Assembly: GCF_000423625.1 (NCBI RefSeq) | Contig: NZ_AUII01000005.1 | Location: forward strand, 62,001-126,000 | Direction: 5' to 3' | Origin: Pseudonocardia asaccharolytica DSM 44247 = NBRC 16224 | Lineage (GTDB): Bacteria > Actinomycetota > Actinomycetes > Mycobacteriales > Pseudonocardiaceae | Length of the DNA stretch: 64,000 bases | Part shown: positions 34,379 through 43,075 of the stretch, piece after piece | Layout: every line of letters begins with the position of its first letter | Numbering within the stretch: the stretch's first letter is position 1 | Made by a program: the position numbers and the translations under genes | The notes under the pieces: model-generated | What the model was told of the DNA's origin: nothing | The model's database searches: none | The model's input: only the letters and a program-made list of their open reading frames with translations

Positions 34379-36891
34379 CGGACCAGCTCCGGCATCCCGA
34401 CCGGTACCGGCACCGGCTGACCGCGCTCGCTGACGAAGGACACCGTGGGATCCGGGGCGTCCGGCGCGTTGACGAACGAGACGAACCGCGCGAGCTTCTC
34501 CTCGTCGGCCAGCACCCCGGCCCATTCGTCGGAGTATCCGGCGACATGCGCGGCCATCGCGGCCTCCAGGTCGGCGCAGATGCCGAGGGAGTCCTCGACG
34601 ATCACGGCGCGCAGGTGGTCGAGCCCGCCGTCGATGGCCTCGATCCAGGCGGCGGTGCGTTGCAGCCGATCCGCCGTGCGGACGTAGAACATGAGGAACC
34701 GGTCGATGATCCGCACCAGGGTCTCGGTGTCGACGTCGGTGACCAGCAGGTCGGCGTGCCGCGGGGTGAAGCCGCCGTTGCCGCCGACATAGAGGTTCCA
34801 GCCGTTCTCGGTGGCGATCACGCCGAAGTCCTTCGACCGGGCCTCAGCGCATTCGCGGGCACAGCCCGACACCCCAGACTTGATCTTGTGCGGGCTGCGT
34901 AGCCCGCGGTAGCGCAGCTCCAGCGCGATCGCGAGCCCCACCGAGTCCTGCACTCCGTAGCGGCACCAGGTCGTTCCGACGCAGGACTTCACGGTCCGCA
35001 GCGCCTTGCCGTACGCGTGCCCGGATTCGAACCCGGCGTCCACCAGCCGTTTCCAGATCGCGGGCAGCTGCTCGACGCGGGCGCCGAACAGGTCGATCCG
35101 CTGCCCGCCGGTGATCTTCGTATAGAGCCCGAAGTCGCGCGCCACCTCGCCGATCGCGATCAGCCCGGCCGGCGTGACCTCCCCGCCGGGGATCCGCGGG
35201 ACGACGCTGTAGGTGCCGTTGCGCTGCAGGTTGGCCAGGAAGTGGTCGTTGGTGTCCTGCAGCGCGGCCTGTTCGCCGGCCAGCACGTGTCCGGTGCCGA
35301 GCGAGGCCAGGATCGAGGCCACGGCCGGTTTGCAGACATCGCAGCCGCGCCCGGTTCCGTGCCGCTCGACCAGCTCGGAGAAGGTCCGGATCCCGGCCCC
35401 GGCGATGATCTCGAACAGCTCGGCGCGGGAGTGCGCGAAGTGCTCGCACAGGGCCTTCGAGACCTCGACGCCGGACTGCGTCAGCAGCGTCTTGAGCATC
35501 GGCACGCACGATCCGCAGCTGGTCCCCGCCCGGGTGCACGCCTTGATCGCCGGTACGTCGTGGGCACCCGCGGCGATGGCGGTCCGGATCGCGCCCTTGG
35601 TCACCGCGTTGCAGGAGCAGATCTGGGCGGCGTCGGGCAGCGCATCCGCCCCGAGCTCCACCCCGCCCGGCGCGATCATCGCGACCGGATCGGCGGGCAG
35701 CGGCGAGCCGACCAGCGGGCGCAGCGCCGCGTACTTCGACGCGTCGCCGACGAAGATGCCGCCGAGCAGGGTGGGCGCGCCGGTGCCGGGCCGGGAGACG
35801 ACCAGCTTGGCGTAGCTGCCCGCGACCGGATCGTCGACGACGACCTCCAGCGCGCCCTCGGTGCTCGCGTGCGCGTCGCCGAAGCTCGCCACGTCGACGC
35901 CGAGCAGCTTGAGCCGGGTGGACATATCCAGCTCCGCGGCCGCCATCGTCGCCGCGCCGCCCAGCAGCCGGTCGGTGACGACCTCGGCCATCGCGTACCC
36001 CGGCGCGACCAGACCGTAGGTGCGACCCTCCAGCGCCGCGCATTCGCCCACCGCCCAGACGTTCTCGTCGGCGGTTCGGCACCGCTGGTCGACCAGCACG
36101 CCGCCGCGCTCCCCGACCGGTAGCCCGGACGCCCTGGCGAGCGCGTCGGCGGCGCGGATACCTGCGGAGAACACGACGAGGTCGGCGTCGAGCTCGACGC
36201 CGTCGGAGAGCCGGGCGAGCAGCCGGTCCCCGTCGCGTTCGATCCCGGCGACCGAGACCCCGCAGCGGACCGCGAGGCCCTGGGCCTCGACGAGGGTGCG
36301 CAGCAGTACCCCGCCGCCCTCGTCGACCTGGACCGGCAGCAGGCGCGGCGCGATCTCCACGACCTGTGGGGAGAGCCCGAGCAGCCGCATCGCGCGGGCC
36401 GCCTCCAGGCCGAGCAGCCCACCGCCGACGACCACGGCGGAGCGTCGGCCGGGCCCGGGTCGCGCGATCGTCGCCGCGGCCGCCGCCTTGATCGCGTCCA
36501 GGTCGTCGAGGGTGCGGTAGACGAAGCAGCCCGGCAGGTCCCTGCCGGGCACGGGCGGGACGAACGGCGTCGAGCCGGTGGCGAGCACGAGCGCGTCGTA
36601 GCGCAGCGTCGACCCGGACGCGGTGGTCACCCGCCGGATGTCCCGGTCGAGCGCGACCACCGGGTCGCCGAGCCGCACCTGCACCAGCTCGTCGTCGTGG
36701 CCGCCGAGGGCCAGCTCCTCGGCCGTCTTGCCATCCACATAGGAGGAAAGCGCGACCCGGTCGTAGGCGGGGTGGGCCTCCTCGCCCAGCACCGTGATCC
36801 GCCAGTCGCCCGTGGTGTCCCGGGCCCGCAGGCTCTCGACCAGCCGGTGCCCCACCATCCCGTGGCCCACCACCACCAGATGACGTGTCAT
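34375..36891 (-). CDS. nirB: NAD(P)H-dependent assimilatory nitrite reductase large subunit
   Basis: NirB (838 aa) reduces nitrite to ammonium with six electrons. The N-terminal FAD/NAD domain shows LVVVGHGMVGHRLVESLRA, YDALVLATGSTPF and VVVGGGLLGLEAARAM. The central BFD-type [2Fe-2S] segment is CSCNAVTKGAI ... CTRAGTSCGSCVPML. The C-terminal half has the nitrite/sulfite reductase ferredoxin-like domain and the [4Fe-4S]-siroheme cysteines CVGTTWC and CARECAEAR. The protein is cytosolic. The ATG overlaps the stop of the upstream FAD oxidoreductase. The length is normal for the family. Confidence 0.96.
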   Translation of the reverse strand: MTRHLVVVGHGMVGHRLVESLRARDTTGDWRITVLGEEAHPAYDRVALSSYVDGKTAEELALGGHDDELVQVRLGDPVVALDRDIRRVTTASGSTLRYDALVLATGSTPFVPPVPGRDLPGCFVYRTLDDLDAIKAAAAATIARPGPGRRSAVVVGGGLLGLEAARAMRLLGLSPQVVEIAPRLLPVQVDEGGGVLLRTLVEAQGLAVRCGVSVAGIERDGDRLLARLSDGVELDADLVVFSAGIRAADALARASGLPVGERGGVLVDQRCRTADENVWAVGECAALEGRTYGLVAPGYAMAEVVTDRLLGGAATMAAAELDMSTRLKLLGVDVASFGDAHASTEGALEVVVDDPVAGSYAKLVVSRPGTGAPTLLGGIFVGDASKYAALRPLVGSPLPADPVAMIAPGGVELGADALPDAAQICSCNAVTKGAIRTAIAAGAHDVPAIKACTRAGTSCGSCVPMLKTLLTQSGVEVSKALCEHFAHSRAELFEIIAGAGIRTFSELVERHGTGRGCDVCKPAVASILASLGTGHVLAGEQAALQDTNDHFLANLQRNGTYSVVPRIPGGEVTPAGLIAIGEVARDFGLYTKITGGQRIDLFGARVEQLPAIWKRLVDAGFESGHAYGKALRTVKSCVGTTWCRYGVQDSVGLAIALELRYRGLRSPHKIKSGVSGCARECAEARSKDFGVIATENGWNLYVGGNGGFTPRHADLLVTDVDTETLVRIIDRFLMFYVRTADRLQRTAAWIEAIDGGLDHLRAVIVEDSLGICADLEAAMAAHVAGYSDEWAGVLADEEKLARFVSFVNAPDAPDPTVSFVSERGQPVPVPVGMPELVR

Positions 36892-38447
36892 GCCGCTCCT
36901 TCCTCCTCATGTCCGCCGGGGACTCCGACCAGCGCTGCGGGCGGATCCGGATCGGCCCCGGCGAGCCAGTCGCAGATTCCGGCGACGGTGTCGACGCAGC
37001 TCCCGCAGCCGGTACCCGCGCGGGTGGCGCGGCGCAGCGCCGCGGCGTCGGTCGCACCGGCCCGCCAGGCGCTGACCAGCGCGCCCTTGGTCACCGTGTT
37101 GCACCGGCACACCACCGCCGCCGCGGGCAGCCGCCCTGGGTCCGACGTCGGCGCGGCCTCGCCGGGCAGCGCGCGGCCGAACAGCAACGCGAGGCGGTCG
37201 GCGGGCGCGGGCTGCCCGCTGTCGTGCAGCTGGATCAACGTCGCCGCCGCATCCGGAAATCCGATCACGATGCCGCCGACGACGAGGTCGTCGCGCAGCG
37301 CCAGCGAGGCGTAGCGACCGCGCCGCGCGTCGGTGAACCGCAGCAGTTCGGTCTCGGGATCGGTGGCGTCCTCGCCGGCGAGCCCGTCGCCCACCACGGC
37401 GAGGTCGACGTCGCGGGCCTTGAGCCGGGTCACCGCCCGGGTGCCGCGGTAGCGCGCGGCCGGGTCATGATCGGTGAGCAGATCGGCCAGCACCGCCGCC
37501 TGCTCCCAGCCCGGCTGCACCAGCCCCGCCGGGGCGGCGGCGTGCTGGGCGCAGTCGCCGACCGCGTACACCCGCGGCGCCGAGGTGGCCAGCCGGTCGT
37601 CGACCAGGACCCCGCGGTCCACGTCGATCCCGGCGTCGGCGGCCAGCCCGGTCTCGGCGTACACTCCGGCCGCCACGATGACGCCGTCGACGTCGAGCAT
37701 CGCACCGTCGTCGCAGGTGAGCCCGGTTCCCGGCGCCCACGCGGTGGCCCCGGCACCCATCCGCAGCGCGATGCCGAGCTTGCCGACGACGGCGGCGAGC
37801 ACCGCCCCGGCCCCGGCGTCGAGCTGGCGCTCCATGAGATGTTCGCAGGGGTGCACGAGGGTGACCTCGACGCCGCGCCCGGCGAGCCCGCGCGCGGCCT
37901 CCAGCCCCAGCAGCCCGCCGCCCACCACCGCGAGCCGGGCGCCGGGCCGAGCCATGTCGAGGATGCGTGCGCAGTCGTCGAGGTCGCGGAACACCGCGAC
38001 CCCGGGACCGGGCCGCCGCGAGTCAGGGTATCTCCGAGCGCGAGTCGGGGTAGTTCCGGGCGCGAGCCGCGGTGGATCGGCCAGCCCCACCACCGGCGGC
38101 AGCCAGGCCCGGCTGCCGGTGGCCAGTACGAGGTCGTCGTAGGGCACCGCGGTGCCGTCGGCGGCGTGCACGACGCGGCGCCGCCGGTCGATCCGGATGA
38201 CGGCGACGCCGGTGCGCACGTCGACGCGGTGTTCGGCGGCCCAGCCGACGTCGTGCATCTGCACGGCCTGCGGGGTGAGGCCCCCGGCGAGCACGGTCGA
38301 CAGCAGGACCCGGTTGTACGCCGGGCGGTCCTCCATGCCGAGCACCGTGAGCGCGACCCGGGTTCCGTCGGGATCGCGCCGGCGGACCTCTTCGGCGAAC
38401 CGGGCCCCGACCATCCCGTACCCGACGACCACGACCCGCCGCCTCAT
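36888..38447 (-). CDS. NirB-like FAD/[2Fe-2S] oxidoreductase, probable electron donor to nitrate reductase
   Basis: The 519-residue protein resembles the N-terminal half of NirB and NasB-type electron-transfer subunits. The FAD motif is VVVVGYGMVGARFAEEV, with YDDLVLATGSRAWLPPV, VVGGGLLGLEAARGL and VYAVGDCAQHAA. The C-terminal BFD-type cluster site has CRCNTVTKGAL and ATRAGTGCGSCVD. It lacks the siroheme domain. Lying between the nitrate reductase and nirB, it most likely passes NAD(P)H electrons to the molybdoenzyme. The ATG at 38447 overlaps the nitrate reductase stop; an open extension through the palindrome is ignored. About 20 extra residues are inserted near residue 135 over a 22-bp repeat. 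Confidence 0.85.
   Translation of the reverse strand: MRRRVVVVGYGMVGARFAEEVRRRDPDGTRVALTVLGMEDRPAYNRVLLSTVLAGGLTPQAVQMHDVGWAAEHRVDVRTGVAVIRIDRRRRVVHAADGTAVPYDDLVLATGSRAWLPPVVGLADPPRLAPGTTPTRARRYPDSRRPGPGVAVFRDLDDCARILDMARPGARLAVVGGGLLGLEAARGLAGRGVEVTLVHPCEHLMERQLDAGAGAVLAAVVGKLGIALRMGAGATAWAPGTGLTCDDGAMLDVDGVIVAAGVYAETGLAADAGIDVDRGVLVDDRLATSAPRVYAVGDCAQHAAAPAGLVQPGWEQAAVLADLLTDHDPAARYRGTRAVTRLKARDVDLAVVGDGLAGEDATDPETELLRFTDARRGRYASLALRDDLVVGGIVIGFPDAAATLIQLHDSGQPAPADRLALLFGRALPGEAAPTSDPGRLPAAAVVCRCNTVTKGALVSAWRAGATDAAALRRATRAGTGCGSCVDTVAGICDWLAGADPDPPAALVGVPGGHEEEGAA
38018..38061. repeat. 22-bp tandem duplication within the FAD oxidoreductase gene
   Basis: Two 22-bp units (38018-38039 and 38040-38061), each beginning GCGAGTC and continuing GGGTA.. 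TCCG.GC, are followed by a partial third (GCGAG). They encode an insertion between PPVVGLADPP and GVAVFRDLDD. The unit is not a multiple of three. Confidence 0.75.
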
Positions 38448-40552
38448 CGCAGGTACTCCGCCCCCGTGAGTGCGTAACAGTGTTCTAACACTGTTACGCA
38501 CTCACGGGTGGGGATGAGCTGGACCGCGGCGACCTTGAACTCGGGCATCCGGCTGAGCGGGTCGAGCGCCGGGTTGGTGACCCGGTTGGCCGTCTGCTCG
38601 CCGCCGAAGTGGAACGGCAGGAACACGGTGTCGATGCGCAGGCTCGGCACGCAGCGCACCCGCGCGAGGACGGACCCGCGCCGCGACACCACCCGCGCCC
38701 ATTCGCCGTCGGCGAGCCCGGCGCGCGCGGCCGTATCGGGATGCACCTCGACGAACGACTCGGGCACGATCGCGGCCAGCTCGTCGATCCTGCGGGTCTG
38801 CACCCCCGACTGGTAGTGCACGAGCACCCGGCCGGTCGTCGCGCGCAGCGGGAACTCGGCGTCGGGTGGCTCGGCGGCGGCGGGGGGATCGACCGGGACG
38901 AGCCGCGCCCGGCCGTCCGAATGCGCGAAGCGCGACAGGAACATCCGCGGGGTGCCGGGATGGTCGGGGCCGGGGCACGGCCAGTGCAGCGCCTCCCCGG
39001 CGTCGAGCCGGGCGTAGCTGATCCCGGCGTAGTCGGCCGGACCACCCGCCGACGCCGCGCGCAGCTCGTCGAAGACCCGCTCCGGTTCGGCCGGGAAGCC
39101 GCTCGCGCCGAGCCGCCGCGCTAGGCCCGAGATCACCTCGAGATCGGTGCGCACCCCCGGCGGCGGATCCAGAGCCCGGCGTCGGCGCAGCACCCTGCCC
39201 TCCAGGTTGGTCAGGGTGCCCTCCTCCTCCGCCCACTGCGCGACCGGCAGGACGACATCGGCGGCCAACGCGGTCTCGCCGGGCAGGAAGTCGGCGACGA
39301 CCAGCAGCTCGAGCGCGGCCAGCCGCTGCGCCACGGCCGTCGCATCGGGCGCGGAGACCAGCGGGTTCGAGCCGAACACCAGCAACGCCCGCGGTCCGCC
39401 GGGACGGCCGAGGGCGTCGAGCAGCTCCGTAGCGCTGCGTCCGGGCCCCGGCAGTGCCGCCGCGTCGACGCCCCACACCGAGGCGATGTGCGCCCGGGAC
39501 GCGGGGTCGTCGATGCGCCGGTAGCCGGGCAGCTGATCGGCCTTCTGCCCGTGCTCGCGACCGCCCTGGCCGTTTCCCTGGCCGGTGATCGTCCCGAACC
39601 CGGAGCCGGGACGGCCGGGCAGCCCCAGCGCGAGCGAGAGGTTGATCCACGCCGTCACCGTGTCGACGCCGTGTGCGTGCTGCTCGGCGCCGCGGGCGGT
39701 GAGCACGTAGCGCCGCTGCGCTCCCGCGAGCAGGCCGACCGCCGCACGCATATCGGCCGCGGCCACCCCGCACACCCGCTCGGCCCGCTCCGGCCACCAC
39801 CGCGCCGCGACCCGCCACGTCTCCTCCAGCCCGCTGGTGCGCGCGGTGAGGTAGTCGGTGTCGAGGCGTCCGTCGGCGACGGCGGCGTGCAACATCCCCA
39901 GCGCCAGCACCAGATCGGTGCCGGGCACCGGCTGCAGGTGCAGGCCGCCGCTCGCGATCGCCCGCTCGGCGGTCGGTGTGCGCCGCGGGTCGACCACCAC
40001 CAGCTGGGCCCCGCCGAGGTGCCCGAGCAGAGGCGGCATCGTCTCCGCGACGTTCGCCCCGGCGAGCAGGACGACCTCGGCGTCGTCGAGATCGGTGACC
40101 GGGAACGACAGCCCGCGATCGATCCCGAACGCCCGGTTGCCGGCCACCGCGGCCGAGGACATGCAGAACCGTCCGTTGTAGTCGATCTGCGAGGTACCGA
40201 GGGCGACCCTGGCGAACTTGCCGAGCAGATAGGATTTCTCGTTCGTCAGCCCGCCCCCCCCGAACACGGCCACGGAGTCCGGGCCGTGCGTGGCACGGAG
40301 CCGGACCAGCTGCTGCGCGACGTGGCCGAGGGCGGCGTCCCAGCTCACCGGGCCCAGCGGGGCGGCGCGGGCGGGGCGCAGCAGTGGGGTGGTGAGCCGC
40401 TCCGGATGGCCCAGCAGCGACCCGGCCGTCCACCCCTTCTGGCACAGCCCGCCGCGGTTGGTCGGGAACTGCCGCGGCGTCACCTCACCGCTCGGGGCCA
40501 CCGCCGTACCGCACTGCAGTGCGCAGTACGGGCAGTGCGTGGGCGTTGTCAT
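38444..40552 (-). CDS. nasC: Assimilatory nitrate reductase, molybdopterin catalytic subunit
   Basis: The 702-residue enzyme reduces nitrate to nitrite in the cytosol. The N-terminus (ATG 40552) has the [4Fe-4S] ligands HCPYCALQCG and GLCQKGW. Mo-bis-MGD-binding parts follow: VAVFGGGGLTNEKSYLLGKF, YNGRFCMSSAAVAGNRAF, TGQGNGQGGREHGQKADQLP (a typical NasA/NarB motif) and LLVFGSNPLVSAPDA. The C-terminal molydopterin-dinucleotide domain has LRATTGRVLVHYQSGVQTRR and FLPFHFGGEQTANRVTNPAL. The natural end seems to be near VQLIP; the last 21 residues come from palindromic repeat copy 3 and its flank. No BFD C-terminal extension is present, so a separate electron donor is needed, presumably the next gene. 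Confidence 0.94.
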   Translation of the reverse strand: MTTPTHCPYCALQCGTAVAPSGEVTPRQFPTNRGGLCQKGWTAGSLLGHPERLTTPLLRPARAAPLGPVSWDAALGHVAQQLVRLRATHGPDSVAVFGGGGLTNEKSYLLGKFARVALGTSQIDYNGRFCMSSAAVAGNRAFGIDRGLSFPVTDLDDAEVVLLAGANVAETMPPLLGHLGGAQLVVVDPRRTPTAERAIASGGLHLQPVPGTDLVLALGMLHAAVADGRLDTDYLTARTSGLEETWRVAARWWPERAERVCGVAAADMRAAVGLLAGAQRRYVLTARGAEQHAHGVDTVTAWINLSLALGLPGRPGSGFGTITGQGNGQGGREHGQKADQLPGYRRIDDPASRAHIASVWGVDAAALPGPGRSATELLDALGRPGGPRALLVFGSNPLVSAPDATAVAQRLAALELLVVADFLPGETALAADVVLPVAQWAEEEGTLTNLEGRVLRRRRALDPPPGVRTDLEVISGLARRLGASGFPAEPERVFDELRAASAGGPADYAGISYARLDAGEALHWPCPGPDHPGTPRMFLSRFAHSDGRARLVPVDPPAAAEPPDAEFPLRATTGRVLVHYQSGVQTRRIDELAAIVPESFVEVHPDTAARAGLADGEWARVVSRRGSVLARVRCVPSLRIDTVFLPFHFGGEQTANRVTNPALDPLSRMPEFKVAAVQLIPTRECVTVLEHCYALTGAEYLR
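38463..38508. repeat. Palindromic repeat, copy 3 of 3, inside nasC coding region
   Basis: Arms 38463-38484 and 38487-38508 are a perfect 22-bp inverted repeat with a 2-nt centre. This is the most symmetrical copy. On the minus strand it is read in frame by nasC as TRECVTVLEHCYALT, just before the stop and the overlapping start of the next gene. Confidence 0.95.
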
Positions 40553-40629
40553 GGCAGGCATCCTCGATCGCTCCGATGTCGTTCGTGGTTCGGCGGCGTT
40601 TCCGGGATGTGTCCCAGTGCGGGTCCTCG

Positions 40630-42021
40630 TCACACCCGGGCGAGAGCGACCTGCTGGTGTCCGGTGTGGACAATGACGGGCCCCCGCAGGTAGACGGCGA
40701 CGGTCACCACCGTGCAGGCCAGGTAGAACGCCAGGAAGGTCCAGAACGCCGGCGCTCCGGAGTTCGTGGCCGAGAAGGACTGCCGGAACGCGAGGTTGAT
40801 CAGCAGCCCGCCGAGCGCACCGACCGCCGAGATCAGGCCGATCGCCGCGCCGGAGATCCGCCGCGCCCGCAGCAGCGTGACCCGTTCGGGGGCACCACCG
40901 GCGATCCGTTCGAGCGCCTGCCTACGGAAGATCGCCGGGATCATCTTGTAGGTCGAGCCGTTGCCCACGCCGGAGAGCACGAACAGGCCGATGAACCCGG
41001 TGGTGAACAGCGCCAGCGAGTTCGCGGCGGAGGCGAGGATGCACAGCAGCGTGCTTGCCGCCATCGCCAGGAACGTCCAGGTGGTCACGCGTGCGCCGCC
41101 GGCCCGGTCGGCCATCCTGCCGCCGAGCGGACGCGCCAGCGAGCCGAGCAGCGGGCCGATGAACGTGACGGCCGCGGCCTGCAGCGGCGTGCGCCCGAAC
41201 TGCGCCTGCAGCACAAGGCCGAACGCGAAACTGTAGCCGATGAACGAACCGAACGTGCCGATGTAGAGCAACGACATGATCGACGTGTGCTTGTCGGTCA
41301 CGGCGAGCGCGAACGCCCCGGTGTCGTTACGCACGCTGGTGAGGTTGTCCATGAACAACGCCGCGCACACCGAGCAGACGACGATCAGCGGGATGTACAC
41401 CGCGAGCAGCAGCGTCGGATGGGCGGCCCCGGCCACCGCGATCGCCAGGAGCGCGACGAGCTGGATCACCGCCACGCCGAGGTTGCCACCGCCCGCGTTG
41501 AGCCCCAGCGCCCCGCCCTTGCGGGCCTCGGGGAAGAACGTGTTGATGTTGGTCATCGACGAGGCGAAGTTGCCGCCGCCGAAGCCGCCCAGCGCCGCCA
41601 TCACCACGAACGTGGCGTACGGCGTGCCGGGCCGCAGCACGAAGGCCGCGGCCACCGTCGGCACCAGCAGGAGCAGCCCGCTGATCACCGTCCAGTTGCG
41701 ACCGCCGAAGCGGGCCACCGCGAACGTATACGGCACCCGCAGCAGGGCGCCGACCAGCGTCGCCGTCGCGCCGAGAAAGAACTTGCCCGCCGCGTCCACA
41801 CCGTACTCGGGGCCCATGAACAGGACGAACACCGACCACAGCGTCCACACCGAGAACCCGACATGCTCGACGAAGATCGACGCCCAGAGGTTGCGGTTGG
41901 CGACCGACCGGCCGGTCCGCTGCCAGAATCCGGGGTCCTCGGGGTCCCAGTGCTCGATCCATCGGCCGGCAAGCAATCCCCGCCTGCCCGTGCCCTGCGC
42001 TCCGACATCCGTTCCGGTCAA
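40630..42021 (-). CDS. narK: Nitrate/nitrite MFS transporter
   Basis: The 463-residue, 12-helix transporter of the NNP family takes up nitrate or exports nitrite. Nitrate-signature helices are visible: LGGFGGGNFASSMTNINTFF, GGALGLNAGGGNLGVAVIQ and GVGNGSTYKMIPAIFRRQAL. The N-terminus WIEHWDPEDPGFWQRTGRSV is typical of actinobacterial NarK. TTG 42021 is the apparent start, preceded by GGGAGGCCC. It leads the nitrate island, 77 bp before nasC, so it is likely co-transcribed. Confidence 0.94.
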   Translation of the reverse strand: MTGTDVGAQGTGRRGLLAGRWIEHWDPEDPGFWQRTGRSVANRNLWASIFVEHVGFSVWTLWSVFVLFMGPEYGVDAAGKFFLGATATLVGALLRVPYTFAVARFGGRNWTVISGLLLLVPTVAAAFVLRPGTPYATFVVMAALGGFGGGNFASSMTNINTFFPEARKGGALGLNAGGGNLGVAVIQLVALLAIAVAGAAHPTLLLAVYIPLIVVCSVCAALFMDNLTSVRNDTGAFALAVTDKHTSIMSLLYIGTFGSFIGYSFAFGLVLQAQFGRTPLQAAAVTFIGPLLGSLARPLGGRMADRAGGARVTTWTFLAMAASTLLCILASAANSLALFTTGFIGLFVLSGVGNGSTYKMIPAIFRRQALERIAGGAPERVTLLRARRISGAAIGLISAVGALGGLLINLAFRQSFSATNSGAPAFWTFLAFYLACTVVTVAVYLRGPVIVHTGHQQVALARV

Positions 42022-42039
42022 CTGGGCCTCCCCCGCTCA

Positions 42040-42058
42040 TCGGTCTGTCGAAGACCGA
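42040..42058 (-). promoter_or_regulatory. Stable hairpin in the narK leader
   Basis: TCGGTCT (42040-42046) pairs with AGACCGA (42052-42058) over a 5-nt loop, about 20 nt upstream of the narK start codon. In the transcript it could affect translation or be part of a regulator site. I could not recognise a convincing GlnR box in this 157-bp gap. Confidence 0.35.
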
Positions 42059-42178
42059 CGGTAGGAACGGCGAGTTACCTGCTCATGGCCGTGCGTGACG
42101 GGGAGGAAAATCGGTTCTCAACGTGGGTCCGGCCGGGCTGTGCGGGCATGGCAATACCGACCGGGCGCCCCGGGGCCG

Positions 42179-43012
42179 TCAGAGCCTGGCGCTGACCAGC
42201 CCGGCGGCGCGTTCGAGCCCCGCCAGCGTCCGCGCGTCTGCCTCGGGGTGCTGGGCGTGCAGCGCGAGCCGGTAGAGCACCGCGCGCAGCAGCGCCTGGG
42301 GCCATTCGTCGAGGTGCGCCCAGCGGTCCAGGATGGCCTCGTCGGCACCGCCCCAGGCCAGCGCATCGATGACGATCACCGCGGCGGCCCATTCGGCGGG
42401 CCGCCAGAACGGAACGAGGTCGAGCACCGCGGGGCTGCGGTTCTCGTCGAAGAGGACGGCGCCGAACAACTCGCCGTGCACCACCTGCGACGCCAACCGG
42501 ATCGGCCGCCGGTGCGCGGCGAGCTCGGTGAACAGGTCGCCGCCGGTGCGCGGGTCGAGGGTGAGCCGTCGCTCGCCGAACGCCGCCGACGCCGAGTGGG
42601 ACAGCACGTCGTCGCGGTCGTCGAGCAGCCGCGGGCGCTGCACGGTGGCCGTCGCCTCGTGCAGTCGCATCGCCGCCGCGACGGCGTCGTCGGGCCATGG
42701 CTCGGCCGCGCCCGGCAGGAAGCGGCAGGCGGCCCAGCCCGACACGACCCAGCGACCGTCGGAGGAGCGCAGTGGCCGGGCCAGCCGAACGCCCTCGACC
42801 TCAAGGTTCTCCAGGACACCCGCCGACCAGGCGGCCATGGCGTTGTCGAACACCGGGCGGATCAGCGCGTCCCCACACTGCCAGGCCCGCATGCCCGCCC
42901 ACACGATCAGGCGGGGCTGGTCATCAGCCACCCCGAAGGCGGTCCGGACGTGCTGCGGCAAGATGTCGCCCAGACCGGACGAGCCGGCGGCGCTTGTGCG
43001 AGCAGCGGTCAC
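42179..43012 (-). CDS. TIGR02569 family protein (Rv3205c-like)
   Basis: The 277-residue protein has a GTG start at 43012. It matches Rv3205c by family and by the following moeZ. It has a weak kinase-like (aminoglycoside phosphotransferase-like) pattern: VHGELFGAVLFDENRSPAVL and DLVPFWRPAEWAAAVIVIDA resemble the HGDLxxxNV and IDW motifs, though the catalytic Asp after HG is Glu. Function is unknown. In M. tuberculosis it adjoins the ATL gene; here 10 kb of nitrate genes separate them. Confidence 0.85.
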   Translation of the reverse strand: MTAARTSAAGSSGLGDILPQHVRTAFGVADDQPRLIVWAGMRAWQCGDALIRPVFDNAMAAWSAGVLENLEVEGVRLARPLRSSDGRWVVSGWAACRFLPGAAEPWPDDAVAAAMRLHEATATVQRPRLLDDRDDVLSHSASAAFGERRLTLDPRTGGDLFTELAAHRRPIRLASQVVHGELFGAVLFDENRSPAVLDLVPFWRPAEWAAAVIVIDALAWGGADEAILDRWAHLDEWPQALLRAVLYRLALHAQHPEADARTLAGLERAAGLVSARL

Positions 43013-43075
43013 GGTTCCGCACGGTACCTGCGGTGGCGCCGGTGGCACGGCTGCCACGCGGAACAGTGTCGGTTA

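Noticed and set aside
42022-42178. GlnR box before narK
   Set aside because: GTAAC and GTCAC motifs are present, but the required 6-nt spacing to GAAAC-type half-sites is not met.
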